Assembly: GCF_000427825.1 (NCBI RefSeq)
Contig: NZ_KE386593.1
Span: 723,847-787,846 of the forward strand
DNA length: 64,000 nt
Source of the DNA: Thermocrispum municipale DSM 44069
GTDB lineage: Bacteria > Actinomycetota > Actinomycetes > Mycobacteriales > Pseudonocardiaceae
Reading direction: 5' to 3'
The notes below the pieces were generated by a model. The model did not search any database and had not been told where the DNA came from. It saw only the letters and a list, made by a program, of their open reading frames with translations. Shown piece by piece: positions 30,852 through 39,105 of this stretch. How positions within the stretch are numbered: the stretch's first letter is position 1; each line of letters begins with the position of its first letter. The translations under genes were made by a program, and so were the position numbers.

Positions 30852-33152
30852 ATGTCCTCCCTGTTCGGAGAAGTCTGGTTCTGGAGCTTGCTGGCGTTCC
30901 TGCTCGGCGCCCTGCTCACCTGGGTGCTGTTGGTACGGCCGTTGCAGCAGCGGGCGAACCACCTCGAGCAGCAGCTGCGGGAGCAGGCCTCGGGCGGAGC
31001 CCGCCTGGCACGGCCCGAGCGGTCGGACTCGGAGCACCGGCAGCAGCAGACTTCGCAGTGGCAGGCGTCGAGCGCGGCGGTTGCCGAGCCGTCGACCACG
31101 TCCAGGCGTCCGGATTGGTTGGAGCGGGACAGCCTGTCCGGCGAGCCGCACCACGACGAGCAGGACGTGTTCGACCAGTTCGTCCAGGAGGAGGACGAGC
31201 GCGAGCTCGGCGAGTACGACGACTACGAGCACTACGACGAGCGCGACGAGTACTACCGAGACGAGCCGCGTGAGCAGGAGTGGCAGGGAGCGCCGGACGA
31301 GGACTTCGACGACACTCCGTCGACCGACCGGCGCGCGTATCCGACACAGGCTGCGGCCACCGAACAGGTGGAGCAGGCTCGGCCCGAGGGCGCTGAGGCG
31401 CGTCAGCCCGAGCCGGATGACGACCGCCCCGGAAGCTTGTTCGAACCGGAAGAGCCCGCGGGTGCCTCGATCGCCGATCGGCTCGGCGGCGGTCCGGAGC
31501 CGACGAAGTCGGGTTTCGCGGCCCTGGACGGCTCGGCGGCGGAGACCAACCGCCCGGACGAGGTGACCGGGCCGGACTCAGGGGCCACCCGAAGCGACGT
31601 CGAGGCCGCTCGCTCCGATGTTGTGCCCGCCGGGACGGACGCCGAGGCAACCCGCACCGAGATGCCACAGCCGTCGGGGCCGGACACGCCGACCCGGATC
31701 CAGCCTCGGGTGCCGGGACCGTCCGCTGGTGGCCCGCCCGTTGGTGGTCCGCCCGACGAGGAACTCGAGGAGTTCACGCGTCGGGTCCCGCGGCGTTCGG
31801 CGTCGACCCCGCCGCCGAAGCCCGTGACGCCGTCCGGGCCCGCCACCCAGCAGACTCCACCGGTGAGTCCACCGGAGACGACCGGTGGGGGTGCGGCCGC
31901 AACACATGCAGGGTTCCCGCCGGCGGCCGAGCCGGGCACGCCTTCCCAGCAGCAGCCGGTTGCCGGGCAGCAGCCCGCTGAAGCGCAGGCCGCACAGCCG
32001 GCAACTCAGCCCACGGATGCGTCTGCGCCTGAGGCACAGCGGACGGAAACCGCGCCGGCGCCCAGCGCTGGGCAGCAGCCCGCGGATACGCAGGCAGCAG
32101 GACCGGTCGGTACCGGCACCCACGCACCTGTCGAGCAGCCGACGCAGACACAGCCACCGGCTGGGCCGCGACCGGCGGAGGCGACGGCGTTCTCGCCGAG
32201 TGCCGGATCCGCTCCCACCGACCAGCGGCCAGCTCCTGCGGAGGCCCCGAGCCTCGGAGCTGCTCCGACCGACCAGCGTCCGACTCCGGCGGAGGCTTCG
32301 GGCCTGGGAACCGCCCCTACTGAGCAGCGGCAGGCTCCTGCGGAAGCCCCGAGCGTCGGAGCCGCCCCTACTGAGCAGCGGCAGGCTCCTGCGGAAGCCC
32401 CGAGCGTCGGAGCCGCCCCTACTGAGCAGCGGCAGGCACCTGCGGAGGCTTCGAGCGTCGGAGCCGCCCCTACTGAGCAGCGGCAGGCTCCTGCGGAAGC
32501 CCCGAGCGCCGCGGCGCAGCCGACGGACGCCCCGGCGTTCCAGCCTTCCGAAGCGCACGCTTTCCAGCCGCCGAGCACCCAGCAGCCGCCCCGGGCGCCG
32601 CAGCAGCCCGGCCAGGCGTCGCAGCAGGCCGCCGGCGCGGCGCAGGCAAGCGCGCCCGCCCAGGAGCAGGAGGACCAGCCGAGCCTGTTCGAGGAGCCGA
32701 CCCCGAAGGTCGAGCCGGACGGGCGGCTGCCGGACATCGAGCCGCAGTTGGACCCGCAGACCGGTTTGCCGAAGCGGACCAGGCGAGGCACGAACCAGAT
32801 CCGCGGCGGGTTCGAGCCGCCGCGGCCGATCAAGCCGTCGATGCGACCGGTCGCCCGGCGCACCCCGCAGGCCGAGGTTCCCTCCGGTGGTTCGTTGTTC
32901 GAGCCGTCGGCGAATGCCGGGCCGCAGCAGTCCGGTCAGGAGCAGCCGCCACCGGGACCGTTCGGGCCCGGCTCGGCGATGCCGCTGCCCGGCGGTGGAC
33001 GGCCGGGGCCGGAGTACAAGGTGAAGGGCAGCGTGACCGCGCTGCGCTACTGCTCCGAGGAGTCGCCGCGGTTCAACGAGATGACCGCGGAAGTGTGGTT
33101 CACCAGCGTGGCGGACGCCGAGCGGGTCGGGTTCCGGCCGCTCGAGGGTTGA
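30852..33152 (+). CDS. Membrane-anchored, disordered, repeat-rich sunset-domain protein
   Basis: A 766-residue protein with one N-terminal helix (about residues 9-27, WSLLAFLLGALLTWVLLV), a short amphipathic stretch, an acidic Tyr/Glu/Asp-rich segment (about 95-150), then about 550 residues of Pro/Ala/Gln/Glu disorder. Within this are six 17-residue repeats of the type TEQRQAPAEAPSVGAAP. The last 46 residues (EYKVKGSVTALRYC to the end, with AEVWFTSVADAERVGFRPL) match the short sunset domain known from mycobacterial ArfC-like channel accessory proteins. The role is unknown; the layout suggests a cytoplasmic or envelope tether that presents a small terminal domain. GGAAGGAG lies 12 nt before the ATG. 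Confidence 0.8.
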   Translation: MSSLFGEVWFWSLLAFLLGALLTWVLLVRPLQQRANHLEQQLREQASGGARLARPERSDSEHRQQQTSQWQASSAAVAEPSTTSRRPDWLERDSLSGEPHHDEQDVFDQFVQEEDERELGEYDDYEHYDERDEYYRDEPREQEWQGAPDEDFDDTPSTDRRAYPTQAAATEQVEQARPEGAEARQPEPDDDRPGSLFEPEEPAGASIADRLGGGPEPTKSGFAALDGSAAETNRPDEVTGPDSGATRSDVEAARSDVVPAGTDAEATRTEMPQPSGPDTPTRIQPRVPGPSAGGPPVGGPPDEELEEFTRRVPRRSASTPPPKPVTPSGPATQQTPPVSPPETTGGGAAATHAGFPPAAEPGTPSQQQPVAGQQPAEAQAAQPATQPTDASAPEAQRTETAPAPSAGQQPADTQAAGPVGTGTHAPVEQPTQTQPPAGPRPAEATAFSPSAGSAPTDQRPAPAEAPSLGAAPTDQRPTPAEASGLGTAPTEQRQAPAEAPSVGAAPTEQRQAPAEAPSVGAAPTEQRQAPAEASSVGAAPTEQRQAPAEAPSAAAQPTDAPAFQPSEAHAFQPPSTQQPPRAPQQPGQASQQAAGAAQASAPAQEQEDQPSLFEEPTPKVEPDGRLPDIEPQLDPQTGLPKRTRRGTNQIRGGFEPPRPIKPSMRPVARRTPQAEVPSGGSLFEPSANAGPQQSGQEQPPPGPFGPGSAMPLPGGGRPGPEYKVKGSVTALRYCSEESPRFNEMTAEVWFTSVADAERVGFRPLEG
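32219..32524 (+). repeat. Six 51-bp in-frame tandem repeats
   Basis: Units begin at 32219, 32270, 32321, 32372, 32423 and 32474, exactly 51 bp (17 codons) apart. The last four are nearly identical; the first two have drifted (TDQRPAPAEAP instead of TEQRQAPAEAP). The 51-bp period keeps the frame of the sunset-domain protein. Confidence 0.85.
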
Positions 33153-33380
33153 GGTTGCGGACGCCGAGCGGCCGGGTCTCGGCCACTTGAGGGCTGAGGT
33201 CGAGCAGGCCCGGCTGCTTGAGACCTGAAGCTGCGGGCACGAGCGGGCCCGGCCGCCTGAGGGCTTGTCCGCGGATGCGGGCGGGCTGGTCCCGGCCGCT
33301 TGGAACCTCAAGCCGCGGACGCTGAGCGAGCCGCTCGAGTGAGCCGCAGCCGCGAACGCCGAAGCCGCTCGCTGATGGCC
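33111..33380 (+). repeat. Decaying tandem copies of the 3' end of the sunset-domain gene
   Basis: The last 40 nt of the gene, from GCGGACGCCGAG (33111) to its TGA, are repeated in progressively diverged form at about 33157, 33199, 33233, 33271, 33315 and 33352. Copies are spaced 34-46 bp and recognisable by GCGGACGC..GAGCGG and CGGCCGC(T/C)(T/C)GAGGG. The repeats fill most of the 310 nt between this gene and korB. No other feature is seen there. Confidence 0.65.
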
Positions 33381-33462
33381 TGAGCGCTACGTGACGTCCC
33401 AGCCGTCACGTGGTCCGGCGGGCCGCGAGGGGCAGGTGGTCAGACGCTGGTGCCTGGGCGCC

Positions 33463-34524
33463 TCAGGCGACCGTCCAGGTGTCGTTCCCGGTCAGCAGCG
33501 CCTGCAAGTCCGGCTCCTGCGTCTTACGCGCCGACTCGATCTGCGCCCGCGCCGCGTCGTCGTACGTCGTGCGGCTGACCTGCCGGAAGATGCCGACGGG
33601 CGTGTGCGACAGGTCCTGCCCACCGATCCGCGACAACGCGAACGCGTACGACGGGTCCTGGATCGTCGGGTCGTGCGTGACGATGCTGCTCGCGTCGATG
33701 TCGGCGACCTTGGCGATGTCGAAGCCGAACTCGCCGCGCACCACCGCGTACTCGTTCTCCGAGCCGAACGTGATCGGCTCGCCGGGCCGCAGTGGCACGA
33801 TGCGCCGTGCCGACTCGTCCTTGTCCTTCAGCACGTCGAACGCGCCGTCGTTGAAGATCGGGCAGTTCTGGTAGATCTCCACGAACGCCGACCCGCGATG
33901 CTGAGTCGCCGCGGTGAGGACCTCGCTCAGGCCCTTCTTGTCCGAGTCCAGTGCCCGCGCCACGAACGTCGCTTCGGCACCCAGCGCCAGGCTGATCGGG
34001 TTGAACGGGTGGTCGAGCGAGCCCATCGGCGTCGACTTGGTGATCTTGCCTTCCTCGCTGGTCGGCGAGTACTGGCCCTTGGTCAATCCGTAGATCCGGT
34101 TGTTGAACAGCAGGATCTTGACATTGACGTTGCGCCGCAGCGCATGGATCAGGTGGTTGCCACCGATGGACAGCGCGTCCCCGTCACCGGTGATCACGAA
34201 CACCGACAGGTCCGGCCGGGCGACCGCCAGCCCGGTGGCGATCGCCGGAGCGCGGCCGTGGATCGAGTGGAAGCCGTAGGTGTTCATGTAGTACGGGAAC
34301 CGGCTCGAGCAGCCGATGCCCGACACGAACACGATGTTCTCCCGCTTGACGCCCAGGCTGGGCAGGAACGCCTGCATCGTGTTCAGCACGATGTAGTCGC
34401 CGCAGCCCGGGCACCAGCGCACTTCCTGGTCGGACTTGAAGTCCTTCGCCTTGTAGGTCTCGTCGGTGGTCGGCACGCCGTCCAGCCCGCCGATCTTCGG
34501 CAGTCCGAGGTCGATGGCGGTCAT
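33463..34524 (-). CDS. korB: 2-oxoacid:ferredoxin oxidoreductase subunit beta (KorB)
   Basis: A 353-residue ThDP-binding subunit. Visible are VRWCPGCGDYIVLNTMQAF, SGIGCSSRFPYYMNTYGFH, the ThDP/Mg motif GDGDALSIGGNHLIHALRRN followed by LLFNNRIYGLTKGQYSPTS, and a Cys in QNCPIF. With KorA it decarboxylates a 2-oxoacid, most often 2-oxoglutarate, to acyl-CoA and reduces ferredoxin, an anaplerotic or TCA-linked route in aerobic actinobacteria. The ATG at 34524 overlaps the korA TGA (ATGA). The open frame upstream of it lies inside korA and is not coding. Confidence 0.94.
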   Translation of the reverse strand: MTAIDLGLPKIGGLDGVPTTDETYKAKDFKSDQEVRWCPGCGDYIVLNTMQAFLPSLGVKRENIVFVSGIGCSSRFPYYMNTYGFHSIHGRAPAIATGLAVARPDLSVFVITGDGDALSIGGNHLIHALRRNVNVKILLFNNRIYGLTKGQYSPTSEEGKITKSTPMGSLDHPFNPISLALGAEATFVARALDSDKKGLSEVLTAATQHRGSAFVEIYQNCPIFNDGAFDVLKDKDESARRIVPLRPGEPITFGSENEYAVVRGEFGFDIAKVADIDASSIVTHDPTIQDPSYAFALSRIGGQDLSHTPVGIFRQVSRTTYDDAARAQIESARKTQEPDLQALLTGNDTWTVA

Positions 34525-36464
34525 TCCACAGCCTCCGTGAGAACGTGGGCGTCGGATCCGTCGGCGGACGGTTCGCTGTCGTTGATGACGTCGGTGAACA
34601 CTTCGGCCAGTTCGGCCGCCTTGAACGGCAGGCCGGCCACCTTGGTGTAGGAGCGGATGTCGACCAGGTACCTGGCGCGCAGCACGGTGGCGAGCTGCCC
34701 CAGGTTCATCTCCGGCACGATCACCACGTCGTAGCTCTCCAGCACCGTGCCCAGGTTGGCCGGCAGCGGGTTCAGATACTGCAGGTGCGCCTGGGCGATC
34801 TTCATGCCCGAGCTCCGCACCCGACGGCACGCCGCGCCGATCGGCCCGAACGACGAACCCCAGCCGAGCGCCAGCACCCGCGCGTCGCCCGTCGGGTCGT
34901 CGACCTCGACGTCCGGCACCTTGATGCCGTCGATCTTGGCTTGACGTAGCCGAACCATCCGGTCGTGGTTGTCCGGGTCGTAGGAGATGTTGCCGCGGTT
35001 GTCCGCCTTCTCCAGGCCACCGATGCGGTGCTCGAGACCCGCCGTGCCCGGGACGGCCCACTCGCGGGCGAGCGTCTCGGTGTCGCGGACGTACGGCCAG
35101 AACTCGTTGCTGCCGTCCATCGCGTTCGGCTCGGACGCGAACTGCACGCGCAGGTCGGGCAGCTTGTCCGCGTCCGGGATCAGCCACGGCTCGGACCCGT
35201 TGGCGATCGCGCCGTCGGAGAGCAGGATGACCGGGGTGCGGTAGGTCAGCGCGATGCGCGCGGCCTCCAACGCCATGTCGAAGCAGTCACCCGGGGAGCG
35301 CGGCGCCACCACCGGCACCGGCGACTCGCCGTTGCGGCCGTAGAGCGCCTGCAACAGGTCGGCCTGCTCGGTCTTGGTCGGCAGACCGGTCGACGGCCCA
35401 CCGCGCTGCACGTCGATCACGATCAGCGGCAGCTCGGTCATCACGGCAAGCCCGATGGTCTCCGACTTCAGCGCGACACCGGGCCCGGACGTGCTGGTCA
35501 CGCCGAGCGCGCCACCGTAGGAAGCACCCAGCGCGGCGCCGATGCCGGCGATCTCGTCCTCGGCCTGGATCGTGGTGACGTCGAACGCCTTGTGCTTGGA
35601 CAGCTCGTGCAGGATGTCCGAGGCGGGCGTGATCGGGTACGAGCCCAGCACCACCGGCAGTCCGGAGCGCTGACCAGCGGCGACGATGCCGTACGCCAGT
35701 GCCGTGTTCCCGGTGATCTGCCGGTACTGGCCCGGCGGAAGCTTGGCGGGCGCCACGTCGTAGGTCACCGAGAACGCCTCGGTCGTCTCGCCGTAGTTCC
35801 AGCCCGCACGGAACGCCAGGATGTTGGCCTCGGCGATGTCGGGCTTGCGGGCGAACTTGGTGCGCAGGAACTTCTCGGTGCCCTCGGTCGGGCGGTGGTA
35901 CATCCAGGACAGCAGGCCGAGCGCGAACATGTTCTTGGCCCGCTCGGCGTCCTTCTTGCCGAGGCCGACCTGCTCGACCGCGCCCCTGGTCAGCGTGGAC
36001 ATCGCCACCTTGTGCACCTGGTAGGGCTCGAGCGAACCGTCGTCCAACGGGTTCGTCTCGTAGCCGACCTTGGCCAGGTTGCGCTTGGTGAACTCGTCGG
36101 TGTTGGCGATGATCGTGCCGCCGTGCGGCAGGTCGCCGATGTTGGCTTTCAGCGCCGCGGGGTTCATCACCACCAGCACGTCCGGTCTGTCGCCCGGGGT
36201 GAGAATGTCGTAGTCGGCGAAATGGACCTGGAACGACGAGACACCGGGGATCGTGCCCTGCGGCGCACGGATCTCGGCCGGGAAGTTGGGCAGCGTCGCC
36301 AGGTCGTTGCCGAAGGCGGCGGTCTCCGAGGTGAACCGATCACCGGTCAGCTGCATGCCGTCGCCGGAGTCGCCGGCGAACCGGATGACGACCCTGTCGA
36401 GCTTCTCGACAGGGCGGGTACGGTCTCCGGCAGTCTGCTCCGGGGTGGTTTCGCTGGTGGACAT
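34521..36464 (-). CDS. korA: 2-oxoacid:ferredoxin oxidoreductase subunit alpha (KorA, gamma-alpha fusion)
   Basis: A 647-residue subunit that fuses the gamma domain (about 25-200: VIRFAGDSGDGMQLTGDRF, then MNPAALKANIGDLPHGG) to the alpha pyrimidine-binding domain (about 225-640: ITGNTALAYGIVAAGQRSGL, YPITPASDILHELSKH, TSGPGVALKSETIGLAVM, VQRGGPSTGLPTKTEQADL). This is the actinobacterial and mycobacterial KorA arrangement. The start at 36464 is followed by the polar lead TSETTPEQTAGDRTR. korA and korB form one unit transcribed toward 33.4 kb; the promoter must lie in 36465-36622, but no clear hexamers stand out. Confidence 0.94.
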   Translation of the reverse strand: MSTSETTPEQTAGDRTRPVEKLDRVVIRFAGDSGDGMQLTGDRFTSETAAFGNDLATLPNFPAEIRAPQGTIPGVSSFQVHFADYDILTPGDRPDVLVVMNPAALKANIGDLPHGGTIIANTDEFTKRNLAKVGYETNPLDDGSLEPYQVHKVAMSTLTRGAVEQVGLGKKDAERAKNMFALGLLSWMYHRPTEGTEKFLRTKFARKPDIAEANILAFRAGWNYGETTEAFSVTYDVAPAKLPPGQYRQITGNTALAYGIVAAGQRSGLPVVLGSYPITPASDILHELSKHKAFDVTTIQAEDEIAGIGAALGASYGGALGVTSTSGPGVALKSETIGLAVMTELPLIVIDVQRGGPSTGLPTKTEQADLLQALYGRNGESPVPVVAPRSPGDCFDMALEAARIALTYRTPVILLSDGAIANGSEPWLIPDADKLPDLRVQFASEPNAMDGSNEFWPYVRDTETLAREWAVPGTAGLEHRIGGLEKADNRGNISYDPDNHDRMVRLRQAKIDGIKVPDVEVDDPTGDARVLALGWGSSFGPIGAACRRVRSSGMKIAQAHLQYLNPLPANLGTVLESYDVVIVPEMNLGQLATVLRARYLVDIRSYTKVAGLPFKAAELAEVFTDVINDSEPSADGSDAHVLTEAVE

Positions 36465-36622
36465 GTGAATGAGGGGATCCCTCTCTGCGCTTCGGGTGCG
36501 AGTTCCCCGCGAAGTTAGGGTCTACTCACTTGAGGTTAGCTCGCCGGGGGCGGAACCGACGAACCGGACCACTGTGATTCCAGTCCCTGGACATCTGCTG
36601 GTAACAGTGTTAACTGGGTCAC

Positions 36623-37414
36623 TCATCGGGCCGAGCTGCTGATCCTGGCGCGCATGGCGGCCAGGCGCTCGGCGAACGTCGGCGATGCGATGGACTCCAG
36701 CTGCGGCACGATCTCCGCGTTCACGGCGTCGGCGTGCTCGGTGATCGCGGCGGTCTTGCGCATCGTGCGCTTGGTCGAGATCACCAGTTCGCGGGGCGCC
36801 TGCTCGGCACCCTTCGCCAGCTCCACGGCGGCGTCGACCAGTTGCTCGTGCTCGCCGTCCACCACGCGGTGCACCAGTCCGGCGGCCAGTGCCTGCTCCG
36901 CGTCGAGGACTTCACCGAACAGTGTCATCGCCGCGGCCTGCTGCGGGCCGACGATGCGCTGTGCCATCCACGTCATGCCGCCGCCAGGGTGGATGCCCAG
37001 CTGGAGGAATCGGGTGTCGAAGCGAGCGCGTGGTCCGGCGAGGCGAACGTCGGCGGCCAGCGCGAGGTTGAGGCCGGCGCCGACAGCGGCTCCGCCGACC
37101 GCCGCCACCGTGGGCAGCGAGCACTGCGCGACCGCGAGAAAGCCGTTGTAGATGGAGCGCAGGCCCTCTTCCGTACCGGAAGCCAGCGCCTCCAGGTCAG
37201 CGCCGGCACAGAAGGCCGGCGGTGTACCCGTGACGACCACCGCGTGCACGTCCTCGTCCTGCTCGGCGGCGCGCACCGCGGCGGCGAGCTCCGCGGACAA
37301 GTCCACGCTGAGGGCGTTACGGCGCTGCGGGCTGTGCACGGTGAGAACGGCGATCTTGCCGCGGCGTTCCACCCGGATCTCGGCTGCTGCCGACTGCGAC
37401 GTTGCTTCGGCCAT
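36623..37414 (-). CDS. Enoyl-CoA hydratase/isomerase family protein
   Basis: A 263-residue crotonase-fold protein. The oxyanion-hole regions appear as PAFCAGADLEAL and VGGAAVGAGLNLALAADVRLAG, followed by ARFDTRFLQLGIHPGGGMTWMAQRIVG, where the catalytic glutamates of bona fide hydratases usually lie. The sequence has GIHPGGG, with no clear glutamate pair, so a simple hydratase role is uncertain and another crotonase reaction is possible. The ATG at 37414 sits 16 nt after the stop of the Lrp gene, so they may be co-transcribed. Confidence 0.85.
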   Translation of the reverse strand: MAEATSQSAAAEIRVERRGKIAVLTVHSPQRRNALSVDLSAELAAAVRAAEQDEDVHAVVVTGTPPAFCAGADLEALASGTEEGLRSIYNGFLAVAQCSLPTVAAVGGAAVGAGLNLALAADVRLAGPRARFDTRFLQLGIHPGGGMTWMAQRIVGPQQAAAMTLFGEVLDAEQALAAGLVHRVVDGEHEQLVDAAVELAKGAEQAPRELVISTKRTMRKTAAITEHADAVNAEIVPQLESIASPTFAERLAAMRARISSSAR

Positions 37415-37430
37415 GCGGCGAGGGTACCGA

Positions 37431-37874
37431 TCAGTGCGGCACCGGTGGCCGCTCCAGCAGTGTGGAAAGCACCACGGTGGACACGGTGGTGTCGATGATC
37501 TCCAGCCCACGCAGCCGCTCGAGCGCGTTCTCCAGGTGGTGAATGTCGGCCGCGCGCAGGTGCACGATCGCGTCGGCGGCGCCGGACACCGTGTAGGCGG
37601 CGGCCACCTCGGGCAGTTCGACCAGGTGGGAGCGGATACGCGACGGCGGAACGTTGCCCCGGCAGTGCACCTCGACGAACGCCTCGGTCCCCCAGCCCAG
37701 CGCGCGCGGATCGACCACCGCGGTGAAGCCCCGCAGCACGCCGGAATCCAGCAGTTTGTCGACGCGCCGCTTGACCGCTGGAGCGGACAACCCGACCACC
37801 TTGCCGATCTCCGCATACGAAGAGCGGGCGTTAGCGACCAAACACGAAATGATTCGCTCATCGATCGAGTTCAT
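37431..37874 (-). CDS. Lrp/AsnC family transcriptional regulator
   Basis: A 147-residue regulator with an N-terminal winged helix (MNSIDERIISCLVANARSSY, then IGKVVGLSAPAVKRRVDKLL) and a C-terminal RAM ligand-binding fold (about 70-145). It is divergent from the dimethylargininase gene with only 74 nt between, an arrangement typical of an amino-acid-responsive regulator of its neighbour. The intergenic DNA is AT-rich for this genome, as expected of Lrp operators. A TTG at 37880 is an alternative start. Confidence 0.9.
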   Translation of the reverse strand: MNSIDERIISCLVANARSSYAEIGKVVGLSAPAVKRRVDKLLDSGVLRGFTAVVDPRALGWGTEAFVEVHCRGNVPPSRIRSHLVELPEVAAAYTVSGAADAIVHLRAADIHHLENALERLRGLEIIDTTVSTVVLSTLLERPPVPH

Positions 37875-37936
37875 ACGCAATGTTTAGCACGTAGGTGCAC
37901 AAAAATGAGCAATTGATCGCCGCGGCGCCGCCGTCG

Positions 37937-37942
37937 TAGATT
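37937..37942 (+). promoter_or_regulatory. -10 hexamer of the dimethylargininase promoter
   Basis: TAGATT lies 6 nt before the ATG at 37949, another leaderless arrangement. Confidence 0.5.
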
Positions 37943-37948
37943 GGCGGC

Positions 37949-38809
37949 ATGACCGCCGTTGCTGTTCGTGAGACCTCGCCTGCCGCCCGGCGGGCCGAAC
38001 CGCGCCATTACTTGATGTGCCCGCCGCGGTACTTCGCCGTGGACTACGCGATCAACCCGTGGATGGACCCGAGCAAGCCGGTCTCGGTGGACCTGGCGAT
38101 GGCGCAGTGGACCGAGCTGCGCGACACCTACCGCGAACTCGGCCACACGGTGGAGGAGATCGAGCCCGTCGACGGCCTGCCCGACATGGTGTTCGCGGCC
38201 AACTCCGGCACGGTCATCGACGGGCACGTGCTGGGCGCGCGATTCCGCGCCGAGCAGCGTCAGGCGGAGGCCGAGTACTACCGCCGCTGGTTCGTCGAGC
38301 ACGGCTTCCGCGACGTGGTGATGCCGAGCAAGGTCAACGAGGGGGAGGGCGATTTGACCTGGACCGGCTCGGTGCTGCTGGCGGGCACCGGGTTCCGCAC
38401 CGACCCGGCGGCGCACGCGGAGGCGCAGGAGGTGCTCGGCGTGCCCGTGGTGACGCTGCAGCTGGTCGACCCGCGCTACTACCACCTGGACACCGCGCTG
38501 ATGGTGCTGACCACCGCGACCGAGGACCGGCCCGCCGAAGTGGCCTACTACCCGAAGGCCTTCTCGCCGGGCTCGTTGCGGGTGCTGCAGCGGATGTTCC
38601 CGAACGCCGTGCTGGCCAGCGACGCCGACGCCGAGACGTTCGGGTTGAACGGCGTCTCCGACGGGCGCAACGTGGTGTTGTCCGCGCAGGCGGTCGGCCT
38701 GGCCGAGCAGCTCGCCGCGCGCGGGTACGAGCCGCACCTGATCGACATGTCGGAGTTGCGGAAGGCAGGCGGTGGTCCGAAGTGCTGCACGCTGGAGTTG
38801 CGCAGCTGA
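37949..38809 (+). CDS. ddaH: Dimethylarginine dimethylaminohydrolase (dimethylargininase)
   Basis: A 286-residue guanidine-modifying enzyme with the five-bladed amidinotransferase fold. It hydrolyses N-omega-methylated arginines to citrulline and methylamines. Visible are HYLMCPPRYFAVDYAINPWM, DMVFAANSG, NEGEGDLTWTG, the catalytic His179 in RYYHLDTAL, and a C-terminal KCCTLELR with Cys279/280, one of which is the nucleophile. Actinobacterial proteins of this type can also act on arginine-like substrates, so a role in arginine catabolism under the divergent Lrp regulator is possible (inference). Confidence 0.88.
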   Translation: MTAVAVRETSPAARRAEPRHYLMCPPRYFAVDYAINPWMDPSKPVSVDLAMAQWTELRDTYRELGHTVEEIEPVDGLPDMVFAANSGTVIDGHVLGARFRAEQRQAEAEYYRRWFVEHGFRDVVMPSKVNEGEGDLTWTGSVLLAGTGFRTDPAAHAEAQEVLGVPVVTLQLVDPRYYHLDTALMVLTTATEDRPAEVAYYPKAFSPGSLRVLQRMFPNAVLASDADAETFGLNGVSDGRNVVLSAQAVGLAEQLAARGYEPHLIDMSELRKAGGGPKCCTLELRS

Positions 38810-38829
38810 CCCACCGCGCTCGCGGCACA

Positions 38830-38990
38830 TAAGGTAGTGTGCCCGGCGGCTCGGCCCGCCAAGCCCGCGAATGTCTCCGACGATCGCGTCGGATGCAGGC
38901 GCGCCGGACCGCGTGGCCGAGAACGCACGGAAGGCTCCCGGCGGCTCATGCTCCGGCATGTGCCCGGGAGCCTTTCTCGTTCTCGAAGAC
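38830..38990 (+). ncRNA. Candidate small RNA or attenuated leader upstream of htpX
   Basis: A possible promoter (CTGACC at 38806-38811, TAAGGT at 38830-38835, 18-bp spacer) would start RNA near 38842. The segment has a GGCGG/CCGCC hairpin (38845-38860), a perfect 7-bp hairpin TCCGACG-ATCG-CGTCGGA (38876-38893), and an intrinsic terminator at 38931-38974 followed by a T-rich stretch. No known Rfam family was recognised. It could be a free sRNA of about 140 nt, or a leader in which htpX transcription depends on read-through. Confidence 0.4.
38931..38980 (+). terminator. Strong intrinsic terminator between ddaH and htpX
   Basis: An 11-bp stem AAGGCTCCCGG/CCGGGAGCCTT (38931-38941 with 38964-38974) encloses an inner hairpin CATGC-TCCG-GCATG and is followed by TTTCTCGTTCTC. 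It could end the ddaH transcript or the candidate RNA. Confidence 0.75.
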
Positions 38991-39105
38991 CGCTGTGACC
39001 TCGGGTTTTGCCTGGTGTGGCCGGGGTCATCGGAACTAAGCAGGTGTAGTGGACGTTGTGCTGGAGGACGAGGGCGACGAACCGGTAATCGGGAGGCGCA
39101 AGCAA

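Noticed and set aside
32219-32524. CRISPR array
   Set aside because: Repeats are contiguous 51-bp coding units with no spacers, and no cas genes are present anywhere in the window.
34525-35187. In-frame upstream extension of korB
   Set aside because: It lies inside korA, has no family similarity, and korB starts at the ATG overlapping the korA stop.
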